Assembly (NCBI RefSeq): GCF_041146395.1
Contig: NC_091002.1
Location: 1,916,501 to 1,980,500 of the forward strand
Direction: 5' to 3'
Length of the DNA: 64,000 nt
DNA from: Eulemur rufifrons
Taxonomy: Eukaryota; Chordata; Mammalia; Primates; Lemuridae
This document shows, one piece after another, positions 1-11,639 of the stretch (position 1 is the stretch's first letter; every line of letters starts with the position of its first letter). The translations under genes were made by a program, and so were the position numbers. The notes beneath the pieces are model-generated. The model had not been told where the DNA came from and searched no databases. It saw only the letters and a list, made by a program, of their open reading frames with translations.

Positions 1-35
1 CGCCAGCATTTCTTTTTACACACGTTAGTTCTATC

Positions 36-90
36 ATGTATGTGAGGTGCCTAGCACAGTGCCTGCCACATGATAAGGCTGCACAGCTGC
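36..90 (+). repeat. MIR 3' end fragment
   Basis: The words GCCTAGCACAGTGCCTGCCACAT match the 3' end of MIR, where the family reads roughly AGCACAGTGCCTGGCACAT. Only about 55 bases survive, so an L2 3' end, which shares this wording, cannot be excluded. Confidence 0.5.
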
Positions 91-284
91 CAGCTGCCTG
101 CCCCCACCCCAACACCTCTCCACCCGTCCCCACCGAGTAGTCTCACTCTGCATGGAGGGGAAGAGCCAAAGATTAACAATAAATAAAGCTACCCCAAGAC
201 AGGGGTGCTGGGTGCTAAGTGCCTGGCAGTGAAGCTCATGGAAGGGAGGGAGACCTCACTGTGAATGGGCCCCAGGCCTTGTCA

Positions 285-365
285 GGCTGCACTGACCTAC
301 TGTGTGACCTCGGGTAAGTCATGCAACCTCTCTGTGCATCAGCCGTCTCAACTGTGGACTGATGA
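285..365 (+). repeat. MIR core fragment
   Basis: TACTGTGTGACCTCGGGTAAG followed by CAACCTCTCTGTGCATCAG is the MIR core in sense orientation. The downstream half is lost into GC-rich unique DNA. Confidence 0.65.
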
Positions 366-1004
366 CTGTGCCGGAGTGTGTGTTGCCGGCTTGGCCCTAT
401 TGCTCCCCTCTGTGGATGGGAAGTGCATTTCCCAGGTCTCCCTCGCTCTGGGGTCCTGGGCTGGACCTGTCCAGGAGGGAAGCTCGAGGGAGATGTGGCA
501 GGTGGAAGGAAAACTGAGGCCACAGACTTGGAGGTGTATGGTGGGCTCCGCTGGCCCTGCTGTCCTGCTCTCTACGGCCAGCTCGTCGTCCCAGGTGATA
601 GCCCTGCTGCCCAGAGGCCGGGCTGCGGGCCCTTGAAGGCAGCAGCTCCCAGAGGAGCCGGGTTCCCCAGTCCTGTGCCCCGTCTGCATCCTGCTCCAGA
701 AGCTGCGGCTTGGAAGTTCCTGCAAGCTGAGGCCTGTCCAGCCCTGCCAGTGCTTGGCCAGGGTGGCGAGGCACTGAGTGACATCTTCCGGGTCCTTCGG
801 CTGCTCTTCCTGAGCCGCTCTCCCAGCCGGGCCTCGTCTGTGTGCAGGCTAATTCCTGCACAGAATCTCCTCTTCCCCTGGGACTCGCAGCAGCTCTGCC
901 TTCCTGGCTGAACCCCGGGTGCCGTGCTGACACCCCCAGGGCGCACGGGCTGTGGGCTGCTGGAGGGCCGGGCGGGGGCTGCGCCCCTCTAGCATTGTAG
1001 TGTG
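366..1004. other. GC-rich unique stretch, no feature recognised
   Basis: Open reading frames of 120-205 codons overlap here on both strands. GC-rich DNA with few TAA/TAG words is expected to give this. I see no protein family, no convincing splice-site pair and no repeat. Confidence 0.4.
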
Positions 1005-1250
1005 TCTTTCTCATGTCATCAAAAATTCATTATAAAATAAAGGTAAATATTGAACTGCTGCTTAGCATTCCATTGACTAGATAACCCTTAGTTATCTAAC
1101 TAGTCCCCAGTGGTTAGACGTTTATGTTACTTCTAGTCCTCTAATAAGATTAACGCCATGGGGGATGCTTTTGTTCCCACTCTTTATCCAAATATCCGAT
1201 TATTTCTGTAAGATAGATTTCTAGAAGTAGATTCCTGAAATCAAAATTAT
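1005..1250 (-). mobile_element. L1 3'-region fragment (old L1M type)
   Basis: TGCTGCTTAGCATTCCATTG, then TAACTAGTCCCCAGTGGTTAGAC, then TTTCTAGAAGTAGATTCCTG follows, in order, the antisense of the L1 3' region (AATGGAATATTATTCAGCA, the 'GTCCATCAACTGA' segment, and 'CACTCCTAGG'). It is highly diverged and has no coding potential. The element lies on the minus strand. Confidence 0.65.
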
Positions 1251-1299
1251 TTAAGACTCATTGTATGCATAGTTGAATCGCTGCTAGACATGAGCCTTT

Positions 1300-1420
1300 G
1301 TCACCGGGATGTAGAAATGAGGCCCAGAGAGGGCGCCTGTGACTTGCCGCAGTCATGCAGCAAGTGTGGGCAGAGCGGGCAGGACCTTGGCCAGCCCGTG
1401 TCGCAAGAGAGCCCAGGATT
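1300..1420 (-). repeat. MIR fragment
   Basis: GTAGAAATGAGGCCCAGAGAGG followed by TGACTTGCCGCAGTCATGCAGCA is the antisense MIR core (GAGGAAACTGAGGC...GACTTGCCCAAGGTCACACAGC). Confidence 0.6.
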
Positions 1421-2758
1421 GTGCAGGGCCTGGGTTCTTACAGCACCTGGGGTGGGCGGGATGTGGGCAGGGGACAGTGTGGGGAGACGACAGGGCCCAG
1501 TGCTGTGGGGACTAGGGACTCCCAGGGCACCATCTGAGCCAGCCATTTCCAACATTAGCTTTGGCTCCAGAACCGGGTGTGCGTGCAAGTGTGTATAGAT
1601 CAGTTCACTTATTCAAAAGGAGGGCAAACAAGCAGATTTGGACAAAGGATCTATGTCAGAGAAGGGTTGGAAATTGCTTCTAGGCATTGCTCTGTTTATG
1701 GGGGTGGGACCTGAAGGCTCTCCCACCCCTGCCCTGGCCAGGAGGGCCCTGCAGCCCCACCTGGAATGGTCAGGTTGTGTCCTTGCTTCTGCTCCCCAGA
1801 GCTGGCTCGGAACCCTGCTCTCGGCCGGGCCCACCCTGATGCAAGGCTTGAGGGGCCTGGAGCAGAGGGGACAGACACCCACAGATACCCAAAGCAGCTT
1901 GGCACAGCCTGGGTCAGGCCGACTTCCCCCTTTCCATTTAAACAGCCTCAGGCCAAGGACAAACAGCGGTTGTGCACCATGGCCCTGTGAGCAGGACGCA
2001 GGGCGCAGGGTCCCTCCTGGGCTGCGCTCTCCCTGCGACCCTGCCCTCCTGTTGGAGACGCGTCCCACCTGGGTCTGCTCCTCCTGCCCCCACATCAGTT
2101 TGGGGGGCTCAGGCCGCTCCCAAGGGCTCATTCTGGGGGCACCAACTGAACAGCAGCCTCTGATTCCATCTGCGGGTGAGGGAGAGGAGAAAACAACCGA
2201 AGTCACTTGTGCGGAAAAAAGCAGGACACGGTGGATTCCCAGAGGCCGTATTTTATTTGCAGTTTCCTTCAAGTCTGTGGCCCAGGCAGGCAAGGAGTAA
2301 TATATTAGCTCCGTTGGTTAACTGGACAGCAGCCTGAGCTTGTAATAAGGATGTGGTAATACGCCACGAGAATCTGTAGGCTCATAAAATTTGACCTTAT
2401 AAATCTCCAAGTGTATCAATTCCACACAGCAGCCACTCCCTATAGTGGAAGTCGCAGACTTATAAAGTGGCCGTTGATAACAGAACGATTTACCCCCACT
2501 CCACCCCCCTTCTTTAAAACTCTCCAAGACAGACCAATCAGGGCACATTAATAATTCCTTCTTTAAACAGGAATACTACATCAAAACACGCAAGACCCAA
2601 TCTGGTCTCCGGGATCAAGGAGTAGGGTCTCGAGAGGTTAAACAAGCTCATCAACAGTTAGAATAAAGTGCTCCTGAGCAACTTCCTCTCTCCTCCCCCT
2701 GCCTGTCTCCAGCTGCTTTGGGGTGGGGGTGGGGGCCCCACTGTCCGACCCGATAAAT
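1421..2758. other. Unique sequence, no gene recognised
   Basis: GC-rich to about 2200, then more AT-rich (2290-2660). The opposing frames of 226 and 220 codons at 1613-2300 mirror each other on the two strands and lack any family signature. 2290-2560 holds repeated TTATAA words and no recognised repeat, so it could be weakly conserved sequence. I cannot support a function. Confidence 0.35.
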
Positions 2759-2994
2759 CAGGGCTTGGCAAATTTTTTCTGGGCCAGAAAGTAAGGGGCC
2801 AGACAGTAAATATTTCAGGCTTCTTGGGCTGTTCGGTTTCTGGTTTCTGTCCTAACTACCAACTCTGCTGTTGTAGGGTGAAAACAGGCACAGACAATAT
2901 GTACACTAGCGGGTGTGGCCGAGTTCCGATATGACTTTATTTACAAAAATAAGTAGGCGGGATTTGGCCTTTGGGTCGAGTTTACTGACCTCTG
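2759..2994 (+). mobile_element. hAT-type non-autonomous DNA transposon (MITE)
   Basis: The block begins CAGGGCTTGGCAAATTTTTTC and ends GTTTACTGACCTCTG, which are imperfect CAG...CTG terminal inverted repeats. In between it carries the familiar wording GGCCAGACAGTAAATATTTCAGGCTT and ACTTTATTTACAAAAATAAG of a common mammalian hAT MITE. The 8-bp target duplication is no longer visible. I do not recall the exact subfamily name. Confidence 0.7.
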
Positions 2995-3139
2995 CTCTTC
3001 GCAGTGCATCCTCACCTTTGAGTGTCACCGTCGGCGAGGTGCCCTCTGAATGGCGAGGGGTCAGTGTGCAGAATTTGGGTGGCCCCAAGAGTGTGCCAGA
3101 CAGTTTCCCACGCATCTCGTTTGACTCCGAGAGAGGTAT

Positions 3140-3240
3140 GGTTGCCCCTTCCCATTCCGCAGATAAGAAAACTGGGACCCAGAGAAGTTCAGTGGTTTCC
3201 CCAAAGTCAAATAATTAGTAGAGTCAAGATAAGATTTGAA
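3140..3240 (-). repeat. MIR fragment
   Basis: CCATTCCGCAGATAAGAAAACTGGGACCCAGAGAAG, then CCCCAAAGTCAAATAATTAGTA, is the antisense MIR core with moderate divergence. Confidence 0.65.
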
Positions 3241-3384
3241 GGAGCAGCTCTGGGCTCCCGTGCGCAGGAGAAGGGCAGGGAAGTACAAGAGCAGCCCCCA
3301 CATGCCAGGCACAAAAACAACATCACCTCCCTGGCCTCGGACGAACATGCTTGGCATGTGTTGTCACTGCTGTGTTTGAGTTGC

Positions 3385-3545
3385 CGGGGTCCTCGCTCCT
3401 AGCTGTGTGATCCTGGGCAAGTTTGTAAACCTCTCTGACCCTCATCTGCAAAAGGACGTGAAAGAGCAGGATTGTCACAAGGATTAAATAAAACACGTGG
3501 AAAACTTCTTGGGAGACTCTACAATGCTGAGTAAATGTTAGTTTA
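3385..3545 (+). repeat. MIR, near full length
   Basis: CTAGCTGTGTGATCCTGGGCAAG, AACCTCTCTGACCCTCATCTGCAAAA and TTGTCACAAGGATTAAATAAA follow each other in MIR order and spacing. The copy ends near GCTGAGTAAATGTTAG, which matches the 3' end. Confidence 0.8.
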
Positions 3546-4169
3546 TCTAATTTTCTTGAAGAGCCCAGGCAGATGACTTGACAGACTTTGTTTCTGAATG
3601 AAAAGGCTCTATGTTGGCATCTCCTCTCTGTAGTCCCCGACTCTGGCACGAGTCCTCCGGAGGCGGGGCTGAATGTGAATCTGATTATGGCCCCAGCCCT
3701 GTGAGTGAGCTCTGCTGCCCCAAAGGGGAGGACTTTGAACCCACTGGAGCAGACGGGCCCTTTGGAGGAGGCCCGCAGCGGCAGGGGTCCCACTCAGGGA
3801 AGCGCTTCCCTGTCTGGGCAGATGGCCTGCAGGGACGGGGCTTGGCTGATCTGGTTTCAACTAATTCTATTAAACAGAAAGTTCTGTAGAGCAGATTCCT
3901 TTGAGAGCCTCTGTCCACATGGTGATTTAATCGAGTAAATTAAAACATTGCTGCTTTCTGTCCGAATTGCTGCTTTCTGCAGTGGCCTTGTGGGGAACTT
4001 CTCCAGGGAGGAGGGGATGTCTGGATTTGGGGGGGCTTTGGCCGGAGGTGGGGGTGCTGGAGACAGAGGCAGGGCTCACAGAGGGTGACAAGGGGAGGCA
4101 GGAAGAGGGCCTCGGCGAACTGAGGATTAGGATGGCAGAACTCACAGGACACTTGCAAACCATCACAGT
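3546..4169. other. Unique sequence, nothing recognised
   Basis: The stretch has mixed GC with short overlapping frames only. 3848-3960 is AT-rich, with TTTAATCGAGTAAATTAAAACA. No repeat or gene signature was seen. Confidence 0.35.
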
Positions 4170-4290
4170 CCACCCCTCGTGATGCAAATGGGGAAACCGA
4201 GGCCCGGAGAGGGGACATCATGTGATCAAGATCACGTAGGAATGTGGTGCCAGCCGGGAGGGAGGCTGAGACAGGAGACCTGAGCAAAGC
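4170..4290 (-). repeat. MIR fragment
   Basis: GCAAATGGGGAAACCGAGGCCCGGAGAGG followed by GATCAAGATCACGTAGGAA is the antisense core. Confidence 0.6.
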
Positions 4291-4789
4291 GACCCAGGTG
4301 TGTTTCTGTCCCCGGGCCTGGCTCTCCAGGGAGCCTCAGGAGGTCCACATGCTGGGACACGGAGTTTGCTTTTTCCTTTTTATTCAGCAAGGAGTTTGGA
4401 TTCTTCCCCTGCTGACCCCTCTACCACAGCTCTGCCCGGGGCTGTTAGGGGTCTGTGCCCCTGGAAGCCCACCAGACACTGTGCAGTGTTGCGCTGTGGC
4501 TTTCAGACCTCCCCGTCAAGGGCTAGAACATTCTCGCACTGAAATCTCACAATTTCTAAGGCCCCAAAGAACAGAGCTGAGCTGGTGGGGCCCAAGCTCT
4601 GCCATCCTGGAATCTCGACGCCCCCACAGGTGACCCTGGGCCCTCCCGGCTCTTGGAAGCACAGCTGGAAGGTCTCTGAGTTTGGAAGAACAGGGACTGG
4701 GGGCTGCTCACCCCTCACCGTCTCCTCGGGAAGCCAGGCAGGGATCTGTTGCCTTAAGTCCTCTGATCCCAGGGATTCCTCGTAACACA

Positions 4790-4985
4790 GAGATGCCTTT
4801 GATGCACACGCACTTCACAGTTTGCACTTCATTTTCTGCCCGTCATCTCGTTTTCTCCTGCCCACAGTCCTGTGAGATGGCCAGACCGGCATTAGGGTTG
4901 TTCCCCATTTCATGGATGAGGAAGCTGAGGCTCGGAGTGACCCGACAGGCCCCAAGCTCAGATGCGCGCCCGGTTGTGCCGTCGT
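4790..4985 (-). repeat. MIR, long fragment
   Basis: CAGTCCTGTGAGATGG, TTGTTCCCCATTTCATGGATGAGGAAGCTGAGGCTCGG and CCCCAAGCTCAGATG match the antisense MIR from its 3' half through the core. Confidence 0.65.
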
Positions 4986-7264
4986 ATGAGCTGGTCGTGA
5001 CGGTCCAAGCCCGGGATGGATGAGGGGTTGCAGGGTGTGGGGTCGGTGTAGGGCCAGTCCGAGACAACAATGCAAATGGACGAGGTTTGGGTTTGCATGC
5101 TCCTGCCCTTCTCACTGCCATGCCCCTCATCTAAGCCCCTTCCTGCCCAGTTGTCTATGGTGTTAGTTGGTAACCAGGTTGCTGGCGGGCAGGAAGGCTT
5201 AGCAAGACCCTGGCAGAAGGGCGGTGACTCCCACCTGCGCAGGGAAGCAGCATTGCCCCTCGGGGCCGAGGCCAGCGTGGGGTCGCCTTCCGGCCCCTTT
5301 CATTCTCCTGTTGCCGTGAGAAGGCGGAAGAGAGCCCGCCGGCGGCTCCAGCCCCCCGCAGGTGCCTGCCCTTCTGAGAGCCGCCCTGCACGCGCTGTCT
5401 GTGCCCCCTTCTGCCGGGGCTTTCATGAGGACCTGCTGGATTAAATGGATCCAGTGGATCTGCTTCCACCATCAGACCCCAAGGGTGCTTTGATCTCACT
5501 TACCGTCCTCAGAGGGGCCCCTGGACAAAAGCTAATCTGCTCGTCCCACCCAGCCCTTGCATTCAGCAGCCTTCCACTGAGCATGGGACAAGGGTGTCTT
5601 TCGAATGGCATGTTTAGTGGGAACCAGGGCTGTCCTGGCCGGAGGGAGGACCTCCGTGGAGGCTGAGGCGGTGTCCACTGCTGACAGGCGGACGTCTCTG
5701 GGCACGTCTGGCTGCTCGTGGGGCAAGGTCCCCAGATCTGCAACTGAGCAGCGAGGACCTGCTAAACGAAAACACACTCTTAGGAAACAGGGGCTAGTAT
5801 ACATTAGTTGCTTATGAATGGGTGGCAGCTGGAAGAAAACTACCTAGTAACCAAGGCAAGTCATTAAAAGAGAGTGACCTGGGATTCAGATGACAGCCTC
5901 ACTCAAGTCCACCCCCTGGATGGGACCCACGTGTGGTTCTAGAGAGAAGACAGACTCTAGAAAGAAAAATGGCAGCATTTCACCTGTGCCCATGGGGGCC
6001 CAGGCAGATGGCAGGGGATCCTGTGACAGTGTGACCCAGAGGGCGGAGAGGGTGTGGTCCCCCGGTCCTTACCACTCCCACCGCACTCCGTCCGCCTGGG
6101 CACCTGGGGACCTGGCGGGTGTACGGGAGCCGCCCAGGGACACAAAGATGCCAGGCAGATGTCGGAGAACGGGCTTCGGCAGTCTAGGGGAAGAGAACTT
6201 GATCCTGAGCTGTCCCCTGAAGGCTCTCAACAGTACTGGAGGGTCCCTTTCGAGGGCGAGGGGGCAGGCATCTCAGGGGACTACTTGAGTGGGGGATGAG
6301 GTGGGGAGCTAGTGACGTGTGAGGGTCAGTAACGGCGTGAGTCCCCTGCCCCACAGAGAGCCAGAGCTGGGGGAAGTCATGTTTCCAGATCATTGCGACT
6401 TAGGAAAATCAGGTATGCACAGGGCATGATTGTTAACCCTCCAATGACCCTACAAAGTCACACACAAGGCCCCTGAGCTTATCCATCTGGGGAAGCACTT
6501 CCCTGGGGACATCTGCTTAGCTGGCCGCGCTAGCACGGGACGCAGCTGGGGCCGCAGACGCGTGCTTGCAGGGCCGAGTCGCGGGCTGCCCCTTGTGACT
6601 GTGGGGCCTGGAGCAGCTTCGCGGCCTCGCTGAGTGTCAGCAGCCTCCTCTGCAACACAGCAATGCTAACGTCTAACGTCTCAGCTCAGACCGACAGAAA
6701 CAGCAAAGGCAAGACGTTCAGTGGTGCCTCGGAAGAGTAGAGCACAGTGTGGGAGCCGGACTTGCTCTCGCGCTCGTCAGAACAGGGCTGGCGTGGCCTG
6801 GTAGGACGATGCTCGGCGTCCCTGCTCTCTACTCGCATAGCCTATGTGCCCTGGTCAAGGGATCTGGACAAATTGTCACTCAAAAGGGACATTTCTCCTT
6901 TGTCACTGGAAGGGCTCGATTCAACTCTCTCTGCTGGGCTAAATTAGGCCATATTTATGCCTTTGGCCCAGACACTGAGAAAACAGAAAATCGGTTATGT
7001 TACTTGCTTTCATGAAACCCATCCTATTCCTAGAATCCTCTAAGCGGCCACGATCAAGCAGTGAAATCTCAACCATTTCCAGGCCCCTGGGACGGTGGCA
7101 TCTGGGAAGCCGGCACCTCTGACAGTTGCCTTCAAACTGGCTGGGTGGCCGAGATGAGTCCCGTCTCCCTAAGAAGACACGTGACGGCACGTTGTCCCTT
7201 CTGGACCCCCGTGGTTCATCTGGAACAGTCGGTCCCTTTCTAGGGCACTGAGTCACAACAGTGC
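4986..7264. other. GC-rich unique stretch with at most weak MIR traces
   Basis: The segment 5220-5420 is rich in CG and has frames on both strands, none with a recognisable family. Traces at about 6600-6660 (CTCGCTGAGTGTCAGCAGCCTC) and 6830-6915 (GCCCTGGTCAAGGGATCTGG) could be very old MIR cores. I found no gene and no classified repeat above noise. Confidence 0.35.
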
Positions 7265-7370
7265 GAATTCTCTCAGTCCCTCATTTGTTGAGTATTCACT
7301 GAGTGCTTACTAAGTGCTGAGCAAGTATAAACGGAGTCAAGCTTTTGCCCTCCAAATGCCTTGATGCGCA
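7265..7370 (-). repeat. L2 or MIR 3'-end fragment
   Basis: CATTTGTTGAGTATTCACTGAGTGCTTACTAAGTGCTGAGC is the antisense of the L2 3' terminus (GCTCAATAAATATTTGTTGAATG). Confidence 0.6.
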
Positions 7371-7684
7371 GTTGCTCCTTTTGGAACTGCTCCGCTGGTA
7401 CCCGCCTGCCCACGTCCAGAACAGGCTTCTACATCGCCCACTCCTGAAACAGCCTGGGAGGGTCGCCTGGCCGGCGTCCGCGGCCTCGGCCGGCTGTCCG
7501 TGCCTTCTGAGGCCTGCCCTGAGTTCCCCTCCTGGTGTGAAGAAGCTGGAAGAGTCTGGTTTTGGAAGAAAACAGCCCAGTGTCCCAGCTCTCCCACTTT
7601 CAAGTTCTGCTTCACGCTGGAAAACCTTTTCCTTCTGTCAAATTTCGAGCCCTGAATTTCCTCAACATACTTTAGGAGACTCAT

Positions 7685-8070
7685 GTTTTATCCGTTTTTA
7701 ATTAACTCATTTTGAAGCTTTGATACTTGCCTCCAAAATATTTTCTTGGCATTTCATGACCATTGTTTTCCTTGGGAAGGCCGCCGAAACTGTGGAGGAG
7801 GGTCACCAAGCAACATGGCTTGGCATGTGGACACGCTTTTGTTCCCTTCTCCCCGCCAGGCCTCTCTGGGGCTCTTGCATTTACTGTTAAAATATTACAG
7901 AGGCCCACACCCGAATGCCATAATCCCTGGTGCTAGACTGTCTCTAATTGATTTAATTATTCATAATTGCTCAGCTGGGTTTTGCATACTTGTGCGTGAT
8001 TATGGTGAACAGGCGGGTCTGGGGTCGCTGTGGGCCTCTCATGGCCTGTGGACATTTGGACGGCACCCTT
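7685..8070. promoter_or_regulatory. Candidate conserved non-coding element
   Basis: This is a repeat-free AT-rich island in a GC-rich neighbourhood. TTAATTAA lies at 7698-7705, and 7944-7990 packs CTAATTGATTTAATTATTC, CATAATTGC and an octamer-like TTTTGCAT. Such dense homeodomain/POU words with no transposon are typical of distal enhancers of developmental genes. The motifs are seen; conservation is inferred and untested. Confidence 0.4.
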
Positions 8071-8439
8071 AGAAAGTTGGGACAGAACTCTCTAGAAGGT
8101 TGGCTTTAGAACAGTGCCACCCTAGAGTGTTTGCTTGCGATGGTTGGGAAATTAGAATGCTTGGTGCCAATGGAATTTTAAAACAAGGGACAGACAGAAA
8201 TGTTCGTGGGGGTGGGGAAGGCAGGAGAAGTTGGGTCAAAAGGAAGGTAAAGAGGGACCCAAGACGTGGCATCAGCGTGAACAGAGGCCTGTCAACGTGA
8301 CTGTCAGCTCGTCCCTCCCGGGGCTGTCTGTCCCTCCCCTCCGCCCCCCGTGTCTGTAGAACCACCAATCCAGCCCTATAATATATGTGAGATGCTTTGG
8401 GAAGAAACCAAACCTGCCGATATCTGGGGGCACGCAGGA

Positions 8440-8600
8440 GGGGCAGAGGGGGTGCAGCAGCAAACTCCATCGCAGCGAGACGAGATGTCATCAGCCCCAG
8501 GGCTCTAATTGCCCCCATACGAGTCTTCCTAATTAATTCAAGACGAGTAAATGATACTCAGCCTAGCGGGCTTCATGGGGCAGCTTCCTGGTGACTAATA
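8440..8600. promoter_or_regulatory. Candidate conserved non-coding element
   Basis: CTCTAATTGCC (about 8503-8513) and CTAATTAATTCAAG (8529-8542) sit within a 150-base repeat-free patch containing GAGTAAATGATACTCA, a near-perfect inverted repeat. It follows the 7.7-8.1 kb block after GC-rich spacer DNA. Function is inferred from motifs only. Confidence 0.35.
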
Positions 8601-8784
8601 TTTGCAGCAATGGAGGGAGCCAGAGCATTCCAGCTCCTTCCTGGTCCCCCATCACCCCGGCCCTCGACCCAGCCCCAAACAACCGAGCCTCCTCCCACTT
8701 GGGTCACAAAATCGCGTGGACTGCTTGGGGATGTTTGTGGCTTTCTGGCCATTTGTAAAGTGTTTTTGTCCTTTCCCTTGTCGG

Positions 8785-8935
8785 AGGCTTGCATCGAGGC
8801 AGGAAAAGTCATGAGGTCTGGCAGGGCAGGGAGTGTTGTTCCCATTTCACAGGGAAGGAAACTGAGGTTCTGGGAGGTAGAGTGAGTGGGTGGAGTCAGG
8901 CTGTGGGAGGCGAGGACAGAATCCCAGGCCTGGGA
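8785..8935 (-). repeat. MIR fragment
   Basis: TGTTCCCATTTCACAGGGAAGGAAACTGAGGTTCTGGGAGG is the antisense MIR core. The 5' half has decayed. Confidence 0.6.
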
Positions 8936-9189
8936 CAAGCTTTCCTTTCACCTGTTCCCTCCCTCCACGTGGAAGTTTCTAAGCAACTCACCAGAATGTC
9001 TCATTCTGGGTTCCGTGTTCCCGGGAGAAGCCAGGTGAGCCGCAGAGCCTGGAAGTAGACCCCGCCAGACAGAGGGGCGGGGCGGTTTCCAGGTCACATG
9101 TGCTTTAACGCTGGCTTTCTCCTGGCGGTCGCTGGCACGACCCTGCAAGGTGTTTTCCTGTCGGAGCCCAGGAAATACCGGTGCTGTGT

Positions 9190-9265
9190 GTGTGAGCCCC
9201 AGGTGATGACTGGGGAAACTGAGGCTAGAAGCCAGGTATAGTCATCAGGGGAGTCAGGACCCCCC
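9190..9265 (-). repeat. MIR scrap
   Basis: Only TGACTGGGGAAACTGAGGCTAG and a few bases on each side can be recognised. Confidence 0.4.
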
Positions 9266-9479
9266 ACCACCCCTCAAGGGCCTCGCAGGCAGCAGTGTAA
9301 TCTGAAGCAAACCCTAAAATAGTCCCCAAGGTGACGAGGGGGTCCCAGCTCCAACGTGCCCTCTGGTGCTTTGCAGGGTCTTTTCTGACAAAACCCAGAA
9401 ACGGGTTTTACAGCCCAACCCACCGCACAGCTCCTGGCCCTCAGGCGAGACCGGCAGGCAGCCGCGGCCTCTGCAAGCT

Positions 9480-10150
9480 GCACTGTATTATCAGGAGGAT
9501 GTAATTACAAGTATTTATGTGCACGGATTCTGAACCAGGAGTCCCGGGATGGCGCTGGAGCCACAGGAAAAAAAAAAAGAAGGAAAAAAAAAGGCTTAAA
9601 AACTCCCGACAATAAGCAATTCTTCATGGAACAAAACTATTACAATAGCCAGCCTTTGATCTTGCCCGTCTCCTGTTGCCAATTGTATTTTGTCACCATT
9701 GGGCTGTCACCCGCTCGGGAGCACTTTTGAATTAAGCAGTCTACAGCAATTTAGTCTACACTGGCTTTGAAGTGCCAACATCAGTCAGGCCCGGACTACT
9801 TTTTTCATTAAAAATTTTTCAACTTCTCTAAGGGAGCTTTTTGCCTTTTTTTTTTTTTTTTTTTTTTTAGCGCCTGCCCTGCCGGGCGTTTAGATAAGTT
9901 GAGCCTCCAGCCCGTGGCCCCAAGACATCAAAAGGCACTCGGGCCAGCAATGCAGGGCAGCCATCACTAAGCCCTAATGGAGTGCTTCATTAAGGGCGCT
10001 TCAAAGGCCGTTTAGAGACTCGGAGATTGACTAATTTACACATTGTGGGAAAATTGCTGCCAGCTCTGCCCACAGCCCAGCAGGGGAGAGACGCCCTCTT
10101 TCTCTGAAAGGCAAGAACTGCAAATGGACCCTCTAATTGCAGAATGGCCT
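9480..10150. promoter_or_regulatory. Candidate conserved non-coding element cluster
   Basis: A 670-base stretch without recognisable transposons. It carries GTAATTAC (9501-9508), a SOX-like ACAATAG with a TCF-like CCTTTGATCT nearby (about 9640-9662), GCCCTAATGG and CATTAAG (about 9971-9993), and CTTCAAAGG (about 9999-10007). A homopolymer of 23 T (9846-9868) splits it. The motif mix (homeodomain, SOX, TCF) suggests an enhancer. No conservation data are available here. Confidence 0.45.
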
Positions 10151-10224
10151 TTTCAAGGGAAAACCCGGGCCTGCCCTAAAGTTTGGAGCTGACTGCCTGC
10201 GTGCCCCGTTTGTGGGTCCAGAGG

Positions 10225-10425
10225 CAGCGTGGCACGGGCGCAGCTGTGTGGCCTTTGGAGCCGGTTAGTCCTGAACACATTTGGGTTTGACCCCCAGCTG
10301 TGATTCCACCAACAAGTGACTGAACCATTCTGGGCCTCAGTTTCCCTCACCTGGAAATGGGAGTGACCAGCTCACCTCGCAGGGCTATTTTCATGGAAGA
10401 AAAGTAAAGGCCACAGGAGCAGCTC
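10225..10425 (+). repeat. MIR, near full length
   Basis: GTGGCCTTTGGAGCCGG, AACAAGTGACTGAACCATTCTGGGCCTCAGTTTCCCTCACC and GAAATGGGAGTGACC follow the MIR order from 5' region to beyond the core. Confidence 0.75.
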
Positions 10426-10429
10426 CACG

Positions 10430-11320
10430 TGCTGGCCTTTGTCACGTGAGCACGAAAGCAAAAGGGGGCTGAAGTGGCCCCCAAACCCGTGCCATGCTAT
10501 CGCAAGCTTTCTTTCCGGGCTTTTCATCTACTTGACAATGTTTGCACATGGGTCGGGCATGAGATCCACAAATGGCCCATTGCTGTTCCGAGAACCGTGT
10601 GACATGGCCTCAGGGGCAACATGGAACGGTGCCAATTCATGTACCTTTTCCTTTGTCACAAAAGCAATTTGGGAAGGGCACAATGAAGCGTGCTGTCTTT
10701 AGGGAGCTTCCATGGCGACCCACCCGCCACTCTGAAAACAGTTCTTGGCCAGCTAAGGAAGGCCTGTCATCAGAGCCCTTGTGGCCAAGGCACCAAGCCA
10801 TGCGTGGAGGTCACTCTCGCAGCCTGGCTCTGCCCCTGACGTGCTGGGCAACACCAGCACACCGCCTGCCCTCTCTGGTCAGCAGAGTCCTTCTGGGGCT
10901 GAGAAGGCGGGGACTGGATGTGTCCACAGCCTTCTCTAGCCCGACGCCTCAGGTCCCGGCTTCGCTTCTCTGGCAGCGTCAGCATCCCTGGGACCTCACG
11001 GGAAATGCAGTCTCGGGCACCTCGGCCCTCCCACGTGGGAATCTGCATTTCCACAGGATGCCCGGGGGCCTGGACACACAGGAAGGTGGAGGAGCTCCGC
11101 TCTACGCCTTCCTTTGGCCCAGGAAGAAAGACCCAGTCACTGTTGTTTCCTCAAAGAGTCCCGCCCAGTGATTTTGGCCTGGAAAGTCATGATTTTTGAG
11201 ACTAACAGCCTGGCCTCTTGCCTACCGCCCAACTGGCATCCATCTCTTCACGTCAAGGTCACGTCACTTCACTCTCTGGGGTCATTTGGGAACCTAAGTG
11301 AATGAAAGGAAGGACGAGGA
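10430..11320. other. Unique sequence, no gene recognised
   Basis: 10600-10690 contains CCTTTTCCTTTGTCACAAAAGC, a SOX-like palindromic pair, but nothing else. The 199-codon frame at 10572-11171 has no family resemblance and is shadowed by a 94-codon frame on the other strand. Confidence 0.35.
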
Positions 11321-11324
11321 AACC

Positions 11325-11490
11325 GCTGCATTATTCATTGAGCACCTACTGTGTGCCAGGCATCCTGCTAGGTGCAGCCCAGTCCCTGAGGTTGTCAGAA
11401 ATTTGGTCTTTCAGTCCAGTCAGCTGAGCAAGAGAGAGGCTGGGTGACTTGCCCAAGGTCCCACAGCCGTGAGTGGCTCCCTCCCAGGGT
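11325..11490 (-). repeat. MIR fragment
   Basis: ATTCATTGAGCACCTACTGTGTGCCAGGCATCC, then GGTGACTTGCCCAAGGTCCCACAGCCGTGAGTGG, is antisense MIR from the 3' end into the core. Confidence 0.65.
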
Positions 11491-11639
11491 CCCCCGCACT
11501 ACACTCGCTCCAAGCTGCACAGAGGACACCCAGGTGCCCCATTTCTGGAGATGCCCAGGGAGGCTGGTTAGGGCGGAAGCAGAGGGGGCGTGAGCTTCCC
11601 AAGTCCTAGGTGAAGTCCCATCCCCCTCCACTTTCTATT

